Assembly (NCBI GenBank): GCA_964593795.1
Contig: CAZQJC010000362.1
Location: 84,154 to 148,153 of the forward strand
From: JAHFDS01 sp964593795
GTDB lineage: Bacteria > Myxococcota_A > Polyangia > JAHFDS01
Length of the DNA: 64,000 nt
Direction: 5' to 3'
The notes under the pieces were generated by a model. It saw nothing but the letters and a program-made list of their open reading frames with translations, was not told the DNA's origin and searched no databases. Of this stretch, positions 7,428 through 17,510 are shown piece by piece; positions within the stretch are counted from its first letter, which is position 1; every line of letters begins with the position of its first letter. The position numbers and the translations under genes were made by a program.

Positions 7428-7826
7428 ATGGCACGGCGTATCCTGGTCATCGACGACAGCACCATCTGTCTCGAGACCACGCGGATGGCCCTCGAGGATG
7501 CGGGCTACGAGGTCATCACGACCGCGGACCCCATGCAGCTCCCCGAGCTCATCCGCGATCGACGGCCGCAGATGGCGCTCGTCGACGTGGAGATGCCGAA
7601 GATCAACGGCGCGCGCCTCGTGGAGCTCTGCCGGATCAGCGGGCTCAACCAGGGGATGGTGATCATCCTGCATTCGGGCAGGGCCCCCGACGAGCTCCCG
7701 GACCTCGCGTATCGCGTCAAGGCCGCCCACTACCTGCACAAGACCGAGGACACGGACTTCTTCATCAAGCAGGTCAACGAGCTCTTCGACCGGTACGTCG
7801 GCCGCAGCGTGTCCGGCGAGCTGTGA
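7428..7826 (+). CDS. Single-domain response regulator
   Basis: 132 residues, receiver domain only. Acidic pair D9-D10 (ILVIDDS), phosphoacceptor D53 (LVDVEMPKING), switch Ser83 (LHSGRAP) and conserved Lys105 (HYLHKTED) are all present. ATG 7428 is exactly six bases after TAAGAT (7416-7421), predicting a leaderless mRNA. With no output domain it should act by protein contact, as do CheY- or DivK-like proteins. The next gene follows after 7 nt and is probably cotranscribed. No partner kinase is adjacent. Confidence 0.88.
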   Translation: MARRILVIDDSTICLETTRMALEDAGYEVITTADPMQLPELIRDRRPQMALVDVEMPKINGARLVELCRISGLNQGMVIILHSGRAPDELPDLAYRVKAAHYLHKTEDTDFFIKQVNELFDRYVGRSVSGEL

Positions 7827-7833
7827 CTGCCCA

Positions 7834-8508
7834 GTGAGCGACAGCCCGAAGCGGGTCGTCGGCTTCGAGATCGAGCGCGCGCGTCGCCTGGGCGAGGAGA
7901 CGCCCTCGTTCCTGGTGCTGCATCGCTACGAGATGCACAACCTCTACGAGGACGGGGGTCGCTCCGCGAGCTACCTTTGCGACTTCGTGCAGCGTCCGCG
8001 CGGGCTCGACGCCGTGGTCGTGGCGCTCTACCGGCGGAGCGACGCCGGCCTCGAGGTGCTCCTGCGTGGCCAGCTCCGGCCGCCCGTGCAGCTCGGCCGC
8101 AAGGACGGCGACGTCGCAGTTCCCGCGCCTGCGCGGCCGCTGCTCAATCCCGAGCTCGTCGCGGGCCTGCTGGAGGAAGGGGATCGGGGCGAGGCCGGCG
8201 TCCGGCGCCGGGCGGCCATCGAGGCGCACGAGGAGGCCGGATTCACCGTCGATCCCGCCGCGGTCACCCTGCTCGGGGCCGCGTCGTTCCCGACCCCGGG
8301 GGCGTTCCCCGAGCAGTTCCTCTTCGCGGCCTGCGACGTGACGGGCCTGTCGCCGGAGCCGCCCCCGGGCGACGGGCACCCGCTCGAGGAGGGCGCGTGG
8401 CTGCGCTGGATGCCGCTTGAGGACGCGATCGCGGCCTGCGTGCGCGGCGAGATCGCCGATTGCAAGACCGAGATTGCCCTGCGCCGCCTGCGCGACCTAC
8501 GCTCCTAG
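7834..8508 (+). CDS. NUDIX hydrolase
   Basis: 224 residues from GTG 7834. The NUDIX box spans about 116-142: GLLEEGDRGEAGVRRRAA then IEAHEEAGF, with the metal-binding EE and Gly of the REUXEEXGU pattern (the usual Arg-Glu is Ile-Glu). An ADP-ribose-pyrophosphatase-like layout precedes it (VVVALYRRSDAGLEVLLRGQ), so nucleoside-diphosphate sugars or ADP-ribose are plausible substrates. It directly follows the response regulator gene in a likely two-gene operon. Confidence 0.82.
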   Translation: MSDSPKRVVGFEIERARRLGEETPSFLVLHRYEMHNLYEDGGRSASYLCDFVQRPRGLDAVVVALYRRSDAGLEVLLRGQLRPPVQLGRKDGDVAVPAPARPLLNPELVAGLLEEGDRGEAGVRRRAAIEAHEEAGFTVDPAAVTLLGAASFPTPGAFPEQFLFAACDVTGLSPEPPPGDGHPLEEGAWLRWMPLEDAIAACVRGEIADCKTEIALRRLRDLRS

Positions 8509-8619
8509 GAGCTCGCCACAGGGGTTTTGATCGGTAGGCGGGAGGTGGCGGGGCGAGGTACCAGCGAGACGACGGCGGGCGCCTTCAGGCCTGCGGCGGC
8601 CTCCCGAGGCCGCCGATCG

Positions 8620-9349
8620 TCAACCAGGCCGGACGATCTCGACGTGGACGTTGTTGAAGTCCGGGTCCTCGACGTCGCCTGCGAGGTGGCAGCGCCAGCC
8701 GCGCGGCCAGCCCTTCATCTCGACCTCGCGGCCTTCCTCCAGGTGACCGCCCGCGATGAAGAAGCTGGCGAAGCGCTCGAGCACGTTGGCGGCGCCCTCC
8801 ATCTCGTCCTGCGAGAGCCCGCGCATCGAGAGATCTGGGCGGCCGAACTTGCGGAGGCCGCGCGTGTGCAGCCAAAGGCCGTCGGGCTCGTTCGAGGCCA
8901 GGAACGCGACGTGGACGGACGCGGCGGGCGCGTCGGGCTCGAAGACCTCGTGCCGCCACTCGGCGGGGGTGCGCAGCGTCATCGTCTGCGTGTCGAGCAC
9001 GGCGACGGCGCCCTCGCATTCGGACAGGGCCGTCACGACGCCGATCACGTCCCGCAGGTCGAGCAGCTCGGGGGCGTCGACGAGCTCCGCCCGCACCAGC
9101 GTTTGCTCGGCGCAGCCGGCGGCCGCGTCGATGAGCTCGGCAGGCGCCATCGACGAAGGCAGCACCGCGCGGACATCCACGAACGCGGGATCGCTGTCGC
9201 GCACCACGCCCACCTGGGCGGCCGCGGGGACTCCCCGCACCCGATGCGCCGAGCGCGACAGCGCGAGCCGCTCCGCGTTCGCGCCGAACACCACGAAGTG
9301 CACGAGCGCGGGCTCGCCCGGCTCGTAGTAGGTGCGGATCCAGGCGTCC

Positions 9350-9357
<8 letters not shown>
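8620..9357 (-). CDS. Uncharacterised protein coupled to an NtrC-type regulator
   Basis: 245 residues. ATG 9357 (MAEDAWIRTYYEPGEPALVH) overlaps the end of the regulator gene by 8 nt, so translation is coupled. Recognisable blocks are HVAFLASNEPDGLWLHTRGL and RKFGRPDLSMRGLSQDEMEG, which resemble DUF4261-type proteins; this is tentative. No signal peptide or membrane helix is seen. As last gene of a kinase-regulator operon it may be an effector or modulator of that system. Confidence 0.6.
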
Positions 9358-10777
<1,420 letters not shown>

Positions 10778-10781
10778 TCCA

Positions 10782-12296
10782 CTACTCCAGGTTCGACTCG
10801 ATGGGGGTCACGAAGCGCTCGCGGGCACGATCCAACACCGCCGCGGGGAAGTACACCCGGAATTGTGTCCCGCCGCCCTCCCGCGCGGCCACCTCGATCC
10901 AGCCGTCATGATCCTTGACGATCCCCTGGGTCACGGCAAGGCCGAGCCCCGTGCCGTCGACCTTGGTCGTGAAGAACGGCTCGAAGATGCGAGCGCGGAG
11001 CTCGTCGGGGATGCCGGTGCCGCGATCGGCCACCTCGAGCACGAGCCAGTCCTGCGCGGCGGTCTGCTCGAGCGCCTCGCGCCGGCGGCGCTCGCGCGTG
11101 ACGCGCACCTCTATGGGCCCGCCCTGGGGCATGGCCTGCGCGGCGTTGAGGAGCAGGTTCGTGCCGACCTGCTGCACGGCCATCGTGTCGCCGCGCATGA
11201 CGCCGAGCCCGAGCGGCGCCTCGACGCCGAGGCTGATGTGCATCGTCTCGAGCTTGGAGGCGACGAGCTCCACGGCGACGCGGGTCGCCTCGCCGAGGTC
11301 GAGCTCGGTGCGCACGTTCGGCCGGCGGCGCGCGAAGTCGAGGACCTGCTGGATGATGCGCGTGATGCGCTCGACCTGCTCGAGCACGATGCCGGCGTTC
11401 TTCTGCACCTCGGCGGGGTCGTGGGCCTTGCGCTCGATCGCGCGAGCCCGGCCGCCGATGACGTTGAGCGGGGTGCCGACCTCGTGCGCGATCTCGGCGG
11501 CGAGCTGGCCCACCGTGGCGAGCTTCTCGGAGTGGCGGACCCGGTCCTCGAGCGAGAGCCGCGCCTCGACCCCGCGCCGCGTCTCCTCGCGCGCCTCGCG
11601 CAGGGCGGCCGTCATGTCGTTGAAGTGCGCGGCCAGGCGTCCCACCTCGTCGTCACGCTCGACCAGCATGGCCAGGGACAGGTCTCCCTGGGCCACCTCG
11701 TCGACGCCCACCAGCAGGCGCCGCATCGGCCGGACCACCGTGCGCCGCAGGATGAGCTGGATCGCCAGCGACAGCGCCGCGATGAGCGCGAGGAGCGTGA
11801 CGCCGAGGCGCATCGCGACCTGCTGGCCGGCGCGGTGGATCACGCTGGAATCGCGCTCGATCTCGATGACTCCGCGCAGGTCCCCCGCGGTCCGGAAGAG
11901 CGGGAACGTCAGCACGTAGCGCGGCGGATCCTGCAGGAACTCGCCGACGGGCTGGCCGGTCACGCGGGCGCGGCGCGCGCGCTCCGCCCCCGGCGCCCCG
12001 ACGGCATCGAAGGCCAGGACGCGCATCTCGACGTGGTCCATCGCCGTCTGCATGCGCCGCAGCGTCCGCGAGATGCCCTGGATCGCGGCGAGCTGCAGCG
12101 CGGGGTCGCTGGGCTCCTCGGCCGGCAGCTCGAGGGCCACCGTGCCGGCGACGACGCGGCCGAGGGCGAGCGACTCCTCCTCGAGCGCCGTGGACAGCTC
12201 CCGCGTGCGGACGCGCAGCTCGACCACGCCGAACGTGCCGAGCATGGCCGCGACCACGAGACCCGTGGAGAGGGCGAGCCGGCCGCCGATGCGCAC
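10782..12296 (-). CDS. Membrane sensor histidine kinase
   Basis: 504 residues from GTG 12296, which lies exactly six bases after a minus-strand TAGACT (12308-12303). Two transmembrane helices (about 5-25 and 161-184) enclose a periplasmic sensor of about 135 residues. A HAMP domain (185-240) and coiled coil lead to the H-box AEIAHEVGTPL with H271, then N-box NLLLNAAQAM, G1 DRGTGIPDE, F-box FEPFFTTK and G2 GTGLGLAVTQ. It is first in an operon with the NtrC-type regulator, its presumed partner. Confidence 0.9.
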   Translation of the reverse strand: MRIGGRLALSTGLVVAAMLGTFGVVELRVRTRELSTALEEESLALGRVVAGTVALELPAEEPSDPALQLAAIQGISRTLRRMQTAMDHVEMRVLAFDAVGAPGAERARRARVTGQPVGEFLQDPPRYVLTFPLFRTAGDLRGVIEIERDSSVIHRAGQQVAMRLGVTLLALIAALSLAIQLILRRTVVRPMRRLLVGVDEVAQGDLSLAMLVERDDEVGRLAAHFNDMTAALREAREETRRGVEARLSLEDRVRHSEKLATVGQLAAEIAHEVGTPLNVIGGRARAIERKAHDPAEVQKNAGIVLEQVERITRIIQQVLDFARRRPNVRTELDLGEATRVAVELVASKLETMHISLGVEAPLGLGVMRGDTMAVQQVGTNLLLNAAQAMPQGGPIEVRVTRERRRREALEQTAAQDWLVLEVADRGTGIPDELRARIFEPFFTTKVDGTGLGLAVTQGIVKDHDGWIEVAAREGGGTQFRVYFPAAVLDRARERFVTPIESNLE

Positions 12297-12305
12297 GACG
12301 AAAGT

Positions 12306-12755
12306 CTACACGGTCGAGGCGCTGGGCTCCTGCCGCGGCGCACGTGCCCCGCCGGGGGGAGACAGCACCACGAGGGCGATGGCGGCCGCGAGCAAGGCCA
12401 CGTCGCGCGCGATGGTCAGCCACCCGATCGGCGTGCTGCCGCCTCCGAAGCATCCGCACGCGACGTCGATGCCGCGCGCGAACGCCGCGCCCACCGCCAC
12501 CGTGAACACGCCCATGAGCCCGGCGATCCCGATCGCCGCGGCGCGCGTCCACAGGCCGAGCACGAGCGCGAAGCCGAGACCGACCTCCACGAACGGCAGG
12601 AGCGCGGCCATCGCGGGCGCGAGCGTATCCGGTACGAGGCGGTAGTTCGCGATGTCCCGGGCGAACGTGTGCGGATCGGCGATCTTGCCGGCCGCGGCCC
12701 ACAGGAACAGGCCGCCGAGGCCGAGGCGCAAGAGGAGGAGCAGGGCGCGCTTCAT
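12306..12755 (-). CDS. MauE/DoxX-like membrane protein
   Basis: 149 residues. ATG 12755 overlaps the stop of the rhodanese-like gene by 4 nt. Four transmembrane helices with the DoxX/MauE start pattern LLRLGLGGLFLWAAAGKIAD and a membrane-proximal CGCFGG pair that could be redox active. The family acts in quinone- or thiol-linked membrane redox chemistry, for example maturation of disulphide-containing proteins. Pairing with a rhodanese-like exported protein suggests a periplasmic sulphur or thiol role. Confidence 0.75.
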   Translation of the reverse strand: MKRALLLLLRLGLGGLFLWAAAGKIADPHTFARDIANYRLVPDTLAPAMAALLPFVEVGLGFALVLGLWTRAAAIGIAGLMGVFTVAVGAAFARGIDVACGCFGGGSTPIGWLTIARDVALLAAAIALVVLSPPGGARAPRQEPSASTV

Positions 12756-13279
12756 GGGGTCGCCGGCGCGTGGCTGGTGGAGACCGTGGTCGCGGTCGAG
12801 CGGTGGGCGTGGTCGCAGTCGTCGCACGCACCCGACTCCGCGGGGGCCCCTGTGCTGCCCCAGGCCGCGAAGCCGCCGGAGAGCACCTTGGCGTCGATGC
12901 CGCGCGCGCGCAGCGCGTCTGCGACCTCGCGTGCGGTCGTCAGCTCCCCGCCGTCGTACACGATGACGCTGCCCCCGCGGGGCAGGTCACCGAGCTTGGA
13001 CGCGCAGGGCTGATGTCGCGCGCCAGGGGCGTGACCCCGGGCGAAGTCGTCCGCCGAGCGGGCATCGAGGAGCAGCGTCCCGGAACCGACGAGCTCCCGC
13101 GCGCGCTCGGCCGCGACCTCGAGGGGGCTCGTGGTCGGCTGCTGGCCCGACGTACACACGGCCGCCGGCACGTCGGCGCCCGACAGGAGCGCCAGGCCAT
13201 CCGGTCGCGCGGCGTTCGCGCCCAGGCCGACGACGGCCGAGCCGACAACGATCGCAAGCAGGCGCACGAGATCGGTCAA
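12752..13279 (-). CDS. Exported rhodanese-like protein lacking the catalytic Cys
   Basis: 175 residues from TTG 13279. The N-terminal hydrophobic helix (LVRLLAIVVGSAVVGLGANA) anchors or exports it. The rhodanese domain spans about 50-145: LLLDARSADDFARGHAPGAR, then SVIVYDGGELTTAREVADAL and VLSGGFAAW. In active rhodaneses the loop after VVY holds Cys; here it is Asp (VYDGGE), so persulphide transfer is unlikely. The C-terminus has CDDCDHAH, a possible metal site. It is translationally coupled to the MauE/DoxX-like gene. Confidence 0.75.
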   Translation of the reverse strand: MTDLVRLLAIVVGSAVVGLGANAARPDGLALLSGADVPAAVCTSGQQPTTSPLEVAAERARELVGSGTLLLDARSADDFARGHAPGARHQPCASKLGDLPRGGSVIVYDGGELTTAREVADALRARGIDAKVLSGGFAAWGSTGAPAESGACDDCDHAHRSTATTVSTSHAPATP

Positions 13280-13361
13280 GGGCTTACCCAGGCGCAGTGT
13301 AGTCGCGCCCCACGCCCATGCAACCGGCGCCGCGGCCGGGATCTTCCCGGGTCAGCGCCCT

Positions 13362-14117
13362 TCAGCGGGCCGGGAAGACGGTCTTCGAGCCGCGCATCGG
13401 GTGGTCGGCCTCACACTTGCGGTTGCAGGCCTCGTGGGCGACCTCGTCGGGCGGTGTCTGCGCCAGGAAGCGGCCGCACTTCCGCTGGCAGGACTCCATC
13501 GGCGTGTCCTTGGGCTGGACGGCCGCGTCCGGGTCCTCGGCCTTGGCCGGCTTGGCCGCCGCCGCCGCCGCGGTCCCTGGCTTTGCCGACAGGGCCAGCG
13601 GGTTCGGGTTCTGCACCGGCTTGCCCTCCGCCTCGCCCTCACCCTTGGCCCCCTTGACCTTGGGCAGCGGCGGGGGCGTCCTGTCGGGCTCGCCCGGCGG
13701 GAACTCGAGGGCGATCAGCGTGACGCCGCCCTTGCGGCGGACGTCGAGCTTCGGCTCGAGCTGCGCCTTGACGGCGTCGTCCTTGAGCGCGACGTCGATG
13801 ACGAGATCGCCCTCGCGACGGAGCGCCGAGACGAGCTTGACCGGCGTGGCGAAGTAACGCGTCTCCAGCGACCGGAACGGCCGCTTCATCCGCGTGTGGG
13901 GCAGGACGAGCTGGACGCCGGAGGGGGTCTTCTGGATCGAGGGCTCGCCGGGCTTGCCCCTGAGCACCACGAACACCTCCGACCCCGACTTGACGGGGCG
14001 GAACCCCTGCAGGCTGGCGACCGCGCTGGCCGACGCGTCCGTCCCGCCGAAGGCGACCGCGGAGAGCGCTCCGAGCACGACCCACCGCTTCGTTCCGACG
14101 AGCCAGGCGGCACCCAT
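13362..14117 (-). CDS. Periplasmic AMIN-like domain protein with Cys-rich tail
   Basis: 251 residues. ATG 14117 is exactly six bases after minus-strand TACGAT (14129-14124). A signal peptide (RWVVLGALSAVAFGGTDASA) is followed by an AMIN-like beta domain (about 35-135: FRPVKSGSEVFVVLRGKPGE, VQLVLPHTRMKRPFRSLETR), a type that binds peptidoglycan or assembles secretin complexes. A Pro/Ala/Lys linker then leads to a C-terminal segment with four Cys (ESCQRKCGR, EACNRKCEAD) in two C-x3-C pairs. The role is probably at the cell envelope; details are unknown. Confidence 0.65.
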   Translation of the reverse strand: MGAAWLVGTKRWVVLGALSAVAFGGTDASASAVASLQGFRPVKSGSEVFVVLRGKPGEPSIQKTPSGVQLVLPHTRMKRPFRSLETRYFATPVKLVSALRREGDLVIDVALKDDAVKAQLEPKLDVRRKGGVTLIALEFPPGEPDRTPPPLPKVKGAKGEGEAEGKPVQNPNPLALSAKPGTAAAAAAKPAKAEDPDAAVQPKDTPMESCQRKCGRFLAQTPPDEVAHEACNRKCEADHPMRGSKTVFPAR

Positions 14118-14175
14118 GCCGAGATCGTACCGCCCGGAGGGCGCACCTCGCAAGGTTTCTGCGTCCCTCGGCGCC

Positions 14176-14220
14176 GGCTGGGCGGACCACGCGGGCTGGG
14201 CGTATAATCCCGGCTGGGCG
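14176..14220 (+). promoter_or_regulatory. Promoter with three GGCTGGGCG repeats at 18-bp spacing
   Basis: GGCTGGGCG occurs at 14176-14184, 14194-14202 and 14212-14220, each exactly 18 bp apart. A consensus -10 box TATAAT (14203-14208) lies between copies two and three. The expected start site near 14215 leaves a leader of about 5 nt before GTG 14220. The repeats look like operator half-sites on nearly the same helix face. Confidence 0.6.
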
Positions 14221-16937
14221 TGTCCGACACCGGAGATCTACTCGACCTCGAGGCCACGGGCGAGCGACCGCTCGAGACGCCGACCGAGAACGAGATCATC
14301 GAGCTCGAGCTGCCGAGGCCGGTCGCGCCCGCCGCGCCGCCGCAGCGGGTCGATCCCCTCGACGCGCCCGGGGGCAACGCCGACCTGGCCATCGTCATCA
14401 CGGTGCGGCCCGCCTCCGCCGAGATGCCGGTGGATCTCGGGCCGCCCACCGATGCGAGCCGCGTGCCGAGCCGCCCGACCATGCCGGGGCACCCGCCGCC
14501 GCCGTCCGGCGCGATGGCGCCGATGGCCACGTTCGACGGCCGCTATCAGCTCGGACAGGAGCTCGGCGCGGGCGGCGTCGGGCGCGTCCTCGGGGCCTTC
14601 GACTGCGAGGTCGGGCGCACCGTGGCGCTCAAGGTGCTGCGCGAGGACCTCCTCGACAAGGAGGTCGTGGTCAAGCGCTTCATGAACGAGGCGCGCGTGA
14701 CCGCGCAGCTCGAGCACCCGGGCATCGTCCCCGTGTACGCGCTCGGGCAGGTCGACGGACGCCCCTTCTACACGATGCGCGTGGTCGAGCGGCGCTCCCT
14801 GCGCGACGTGCTGTCGAACGCCACCCTCCGCCGCGACTTCCCGCTCACGCGCCTGTGCACGATCCTCGTGCAGATCTGCCGGGCGATGCACTACGCGCAC
14901 TCGCGCGGCGTCATCCACCGCGACCTCAAGCCCGAGAACATCCTCATCGGACGCTTCGGCGAGGTCTACGTCACCGACTGGGGCATCGCGAAGGTGGGCT
15001 CGAACCCCGAGGACGACGCGCCCTCGGATCCGTCGAAGATGGACCTCGACACGAACGTCCAGCTCACGCAGGCTGGCAGCGTGCTCGGCACGCCGGGCTA
15101 CATCCCGCCGGAGCGCTTCCGCCCCGCGGGCACGTCGCCCGACGCGGGCCGCGTGGACGCGCGCACGGACGTGTTCGCGCTCGGCGTCATCCTCTACGAG
15201 ATGCTGACGGGGCGGCTCCCGTTCGTCGGGGACACGCCGCTCGCCACCGTCGCAGCGACGATCGAGCGCTACCCGCCTCGCCCGCGCGATCTCGAGGAGG
15301 GCGTGCCGCTCGCGCTCGACGAGCTGGCGATGAAGTGCCTGTCCAAGGCGCGCAGCGAGCGGCCCGCCTCCGCCGACGAGATCGCGAACGAGGTCGAGGC
15401 GTGCCTGCACGGCTCGAGCGAGCGCGAGCGCCGCCGCGAGGCCGCCGCCCAGCTCTGCCTGCAGGCGCGGCGCGTGGTCGCCCGGCTCGAGCGGCTGCGG
15501 CAGGACCGCGCCGATCGCGTGCGGGAGGCGCGCCGGGCGCTCGAGGACGTGCAGGGCTGGGAGCCCGCGCTTCGCAAGCGCCCCGCGTGGGTGCTCGAGG
15601 ACGAGGTCGCGCAGGCGGAGCGCAGCTCGGCGATGGCGCTCGCGGAGGCGGTGACGCTGTACACGCAGGCGCTCGGCCAGGACGCGGAGTGTCGCGAGGC
15701 GCACGCGGGCCTCGCGGACCTGTACTGGGCGGGCTTCGAGGACGCGGAGGGCGATCGGCGCGAGGCGTCGATGCTGTACTACGAGACGCTCGTGCGGCAG
15801 CACGACGACGGGCGTTACGCGCGCCTGCTCGCCTCGGACGGCACGCTGTCGATCACGTGCGAGGGCGCCGAGCCTGTGTCGGTCACGCTCATGGCCCAGC
15901 GCGAGGAGGACCGCGTGCTGCGCCTCGTCGAGCCGCGCCCGATGGGGACGGCGCCGGTGAAGGACTTTTCCATTCGCCCAGGCGCATACGTCGCGCTCCT
16001 CGACCGTGTGGGGCGGCAACAGGTGCGCGTGCCGATCGTGGTGCGCCGCGGCCGCGGCGACGCCCTGCACGTGCGCATCGATCGCGCGGATCGCCTGCCC
16101 GAGGGCTTCCTGTTCATCTCGTCCGGCCGCGCAATCGTGGGCGGCGATCCGGAGGCGCAGGACTCCCTGCCGCGCATGCAGGTCGACGTGGGCGACTTCG
16201 GCATCGCCGCTCGGCCCGTGTCGATGCGCGAGTATCTGGTGTTCCTCGACGATCTCGCGGCCTCGGATCCGGCCGAGGCGCAGCGCCGGGCCCCGCGGGA
16301 CGCCAGCGGCGAGCGCGCGTTCGCGGTGCGGGAGGAGGGGCGTTTTCGCCCGCGCTTCGACACCCTCGGCGTCATCGAGCCCGAGGAGATCGTCCTCGAG
16401 ATGCCGGTGGTCGGCGTGTCGTGGTTCGACGCGATGGCCTACTGCCGCTGGCTCGGCGGGCGCAAGGGGGTGCCCATCCGGCTGCCGACCGAGATCGAGT
16501 GGGAGAAGGCCGCCCGCGGCGTCGACGGCCGGACGTATCCCTGGGGGCATCGCTTCGACCCGACGCTGTGCTTGATGCGCGAGTCCTTCCCGGGCTCGCC
16601 CGTGCCGGGGCGCATCGGCGTGGTGCCGTCGGACCTGTCGCCCTACGCCGCGGTGGATCTCGCGGGCGGCGCCTCCGACTGGGTGCTCGACGTGCACGGC
16701 GAGCTCGCGGCCAGCTCGGCGCTGGAGGCCATCGAGGAGCCTGCCGAGGCCGCCGGCGGCGTCGCTGCGTTCCGCATGGTCCGCGGTGGTGCCTGGGGCG
16801 GCTTCCGCTACGGCTGCCGCCTCGCGAGCCGCGCGCGCTACCTGGCCGGCGCCCGCAGTGCCCTCGTCGGCTTCCGCTGCGCGGTCGGCCTCGCGGACGA
16901 CGCCCCGGGACCCCAGGATCTGCCGGGGCTGCCGTAG
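14220..16937 (+). CDS. Ser/Thr protein kinase fused to formylglycine-enzyme-like domain
   Basis: 905 residues from GTG 14220. A disordered N-terminus (1-105) precedes a Hanks-type kinase domain (about 108-385): Gly loop LGQELGAGGVGRV, VALKVL lysine, IHRDLKPEN catalytic loop, metal motif DWG rather than DFG, and GTPGYIPPE. A helical/TPR-like region follows, then a sulfatase-modifying-factor fold (about 655-892): GVSWFDAMAYCRWLGGRKGV, RLPTEIEWEKAARG, RYLAGARSALVGFRCA. Kinase-SUMF fusions are known in myxobacteria and planctomycetes, where the SUMF part is often a binding module. No transmembrane helix is seen, so it is probably cytoplasmic. Confidence 0.88.
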   Translation: MSDTGDLLDLEATGERPLETPTENEIIELELPRPVAPAAPPQRVDPLDAPGGNADLAIVITVRPASAEMPVDLGPPTDASRVPSRPTMPGHPPPPSGAMAPMATFDGRYQLGQELGAGGVGRVLGAFDCEVGRTVALKVLREDLLDKEVVVKRFMNEARVTAQLEHPGIVPVYALGQVDGRPFYTMRVVERRSLRDVLSNATLRRDFPLTRLCTILVQICRAMHYAHSRGVIHRDLKPENILIGRFGEVYVTDWGIAKVGSNPEDDAPSDPSKMDLDTNVQLTQAGSVLGTPGYIPPERFRPAGTSPDAGRVDARTDVFALGVILYEMLTGRLPFVGDTPLATVAATIERYPPRPRDLEEGVPLALDELAMKCLSKARSERPASADEIANEVEACLHGSSERERRREAAAQLCLQARRVVARLERLRQDRADRVREARRALEDVQGWEPALRKRPAWVLEDEVAQAERSSAMALAEAVTLYTQALGQDAECREAHAGLADLYWAGFEDAEGDRREASMLYYETLVRQHDDGRYARLLASDGTLSITCEGAEPVSVTLMAQREEDRVLRLVEPRPMGTAPVKDFSIRPGAYVALLDRVGRQQVRVPIVVRRGRGDALHVRIDRADRLPEGFLFISSGRAIVGGDPEAQDSLPRMQVDVGDFGIAARPVSMREYLVFLDDLAASDPAEAQRRAPRDASGERAFAVREEGRFRPRFDTLGVIEPEEIVLEMPVVGVSWFDAMAYCRWLGGRKGVPIRLPTEIEWEKAARGVDGRTYPWGHRFDPTLCLMRESFPGSPVPGRIGVVPSDLSPYAAVDLAGGASDWVLDVHGELAASSALEAIEEPAEAAGGVAAFRMVRGGAWGGFRYGCRLASRARYLAGARSALVGFRCAVGLADDAPGPQDLPGLP

Positions 16938-16941
16938 CAGG

Positions 16942-17418
16942 CTACGGGACGGGCTGGACGCTCAGCGCGCGGCGATCCTTCGGTGCGGCGACCGTGCGGC
17001 CGGGGGGCGCGGTGGCGCCACCGCGGCCGTGGAAGTCGGTGAGCATGGCCGCCGCCAGCGTGGTCGCGAAGGCGAGGCCTCCGAGGGCGATGGTCGCCGC
17101 GGGCGGGAGCTGACGGTAAGCCTCGTAGGGCGTGCCCGTGAGAGGGTCGGGGAAGTAGTACTGCCCACCGTAGTAGTAGGGATCGAGCAGGGGCCGCTCG
17201 AGCTTGCGGAAGTTGCGCGGCTCCGAGAAGTCCGGCAGGTCGGGCCGCCGGAGCTGCATCGGCTTGCCCGTCTCGTCGAGGAGCAGGTTGACTCGGCCCG
17301 GCGCCGGCGTGCTGACGGGCAGGAGGTCCGGACCCGCCGGTCGCGGATCCGCAAGGACGCTCCCGCCCGACACCACCGAGCCGAGCGCCAACGTGAGCGC
17401 TCGCTGGTAGGTCCGCAT
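16942..17418 (-). CDS. Hypothetical exported protein with one C-terminal membrane helix
   Basis: 158 residues from ATG 17418, six bases after CATGAT on the minus strand. N-terminal signal-like sequence (RTYQRALTLALGSVVSGGSV), then a Pro/Asp/Tyr-rich region with DPYYYGGQYYFPDPLTGTPY, and a hydrophobic segment ATIALGGLAFATTLAAAML near 108-126. No family is recognised. Its stop is 4 nt from that of the convergent kinase gene. Confidence 0.55.
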   Translation of the reverse strand: MRTYQRALTLALGSVVSGGSVLADPRPAGPDLLPVSTPAPGRVNLLLDETGKPMQLRRPDLPDFSEPRNFRKLERPLLDPYYYGGQYYFPDPLTGTPYEAYRQLPPAATIALGGLAFATTLAAAMLTDFHGRGGATAPPGRTVAAPKDRRALSVQPVP

Positions 17419-17510
17419 GCCTTGATCATGCGCCCGCCGGGCAGGTGTGGCAAGGCGCGCGGGCCGCAGCGATTGACGGGCGGCAGGCGCGGCGCGACCC
17501 TTGCGCTGGC

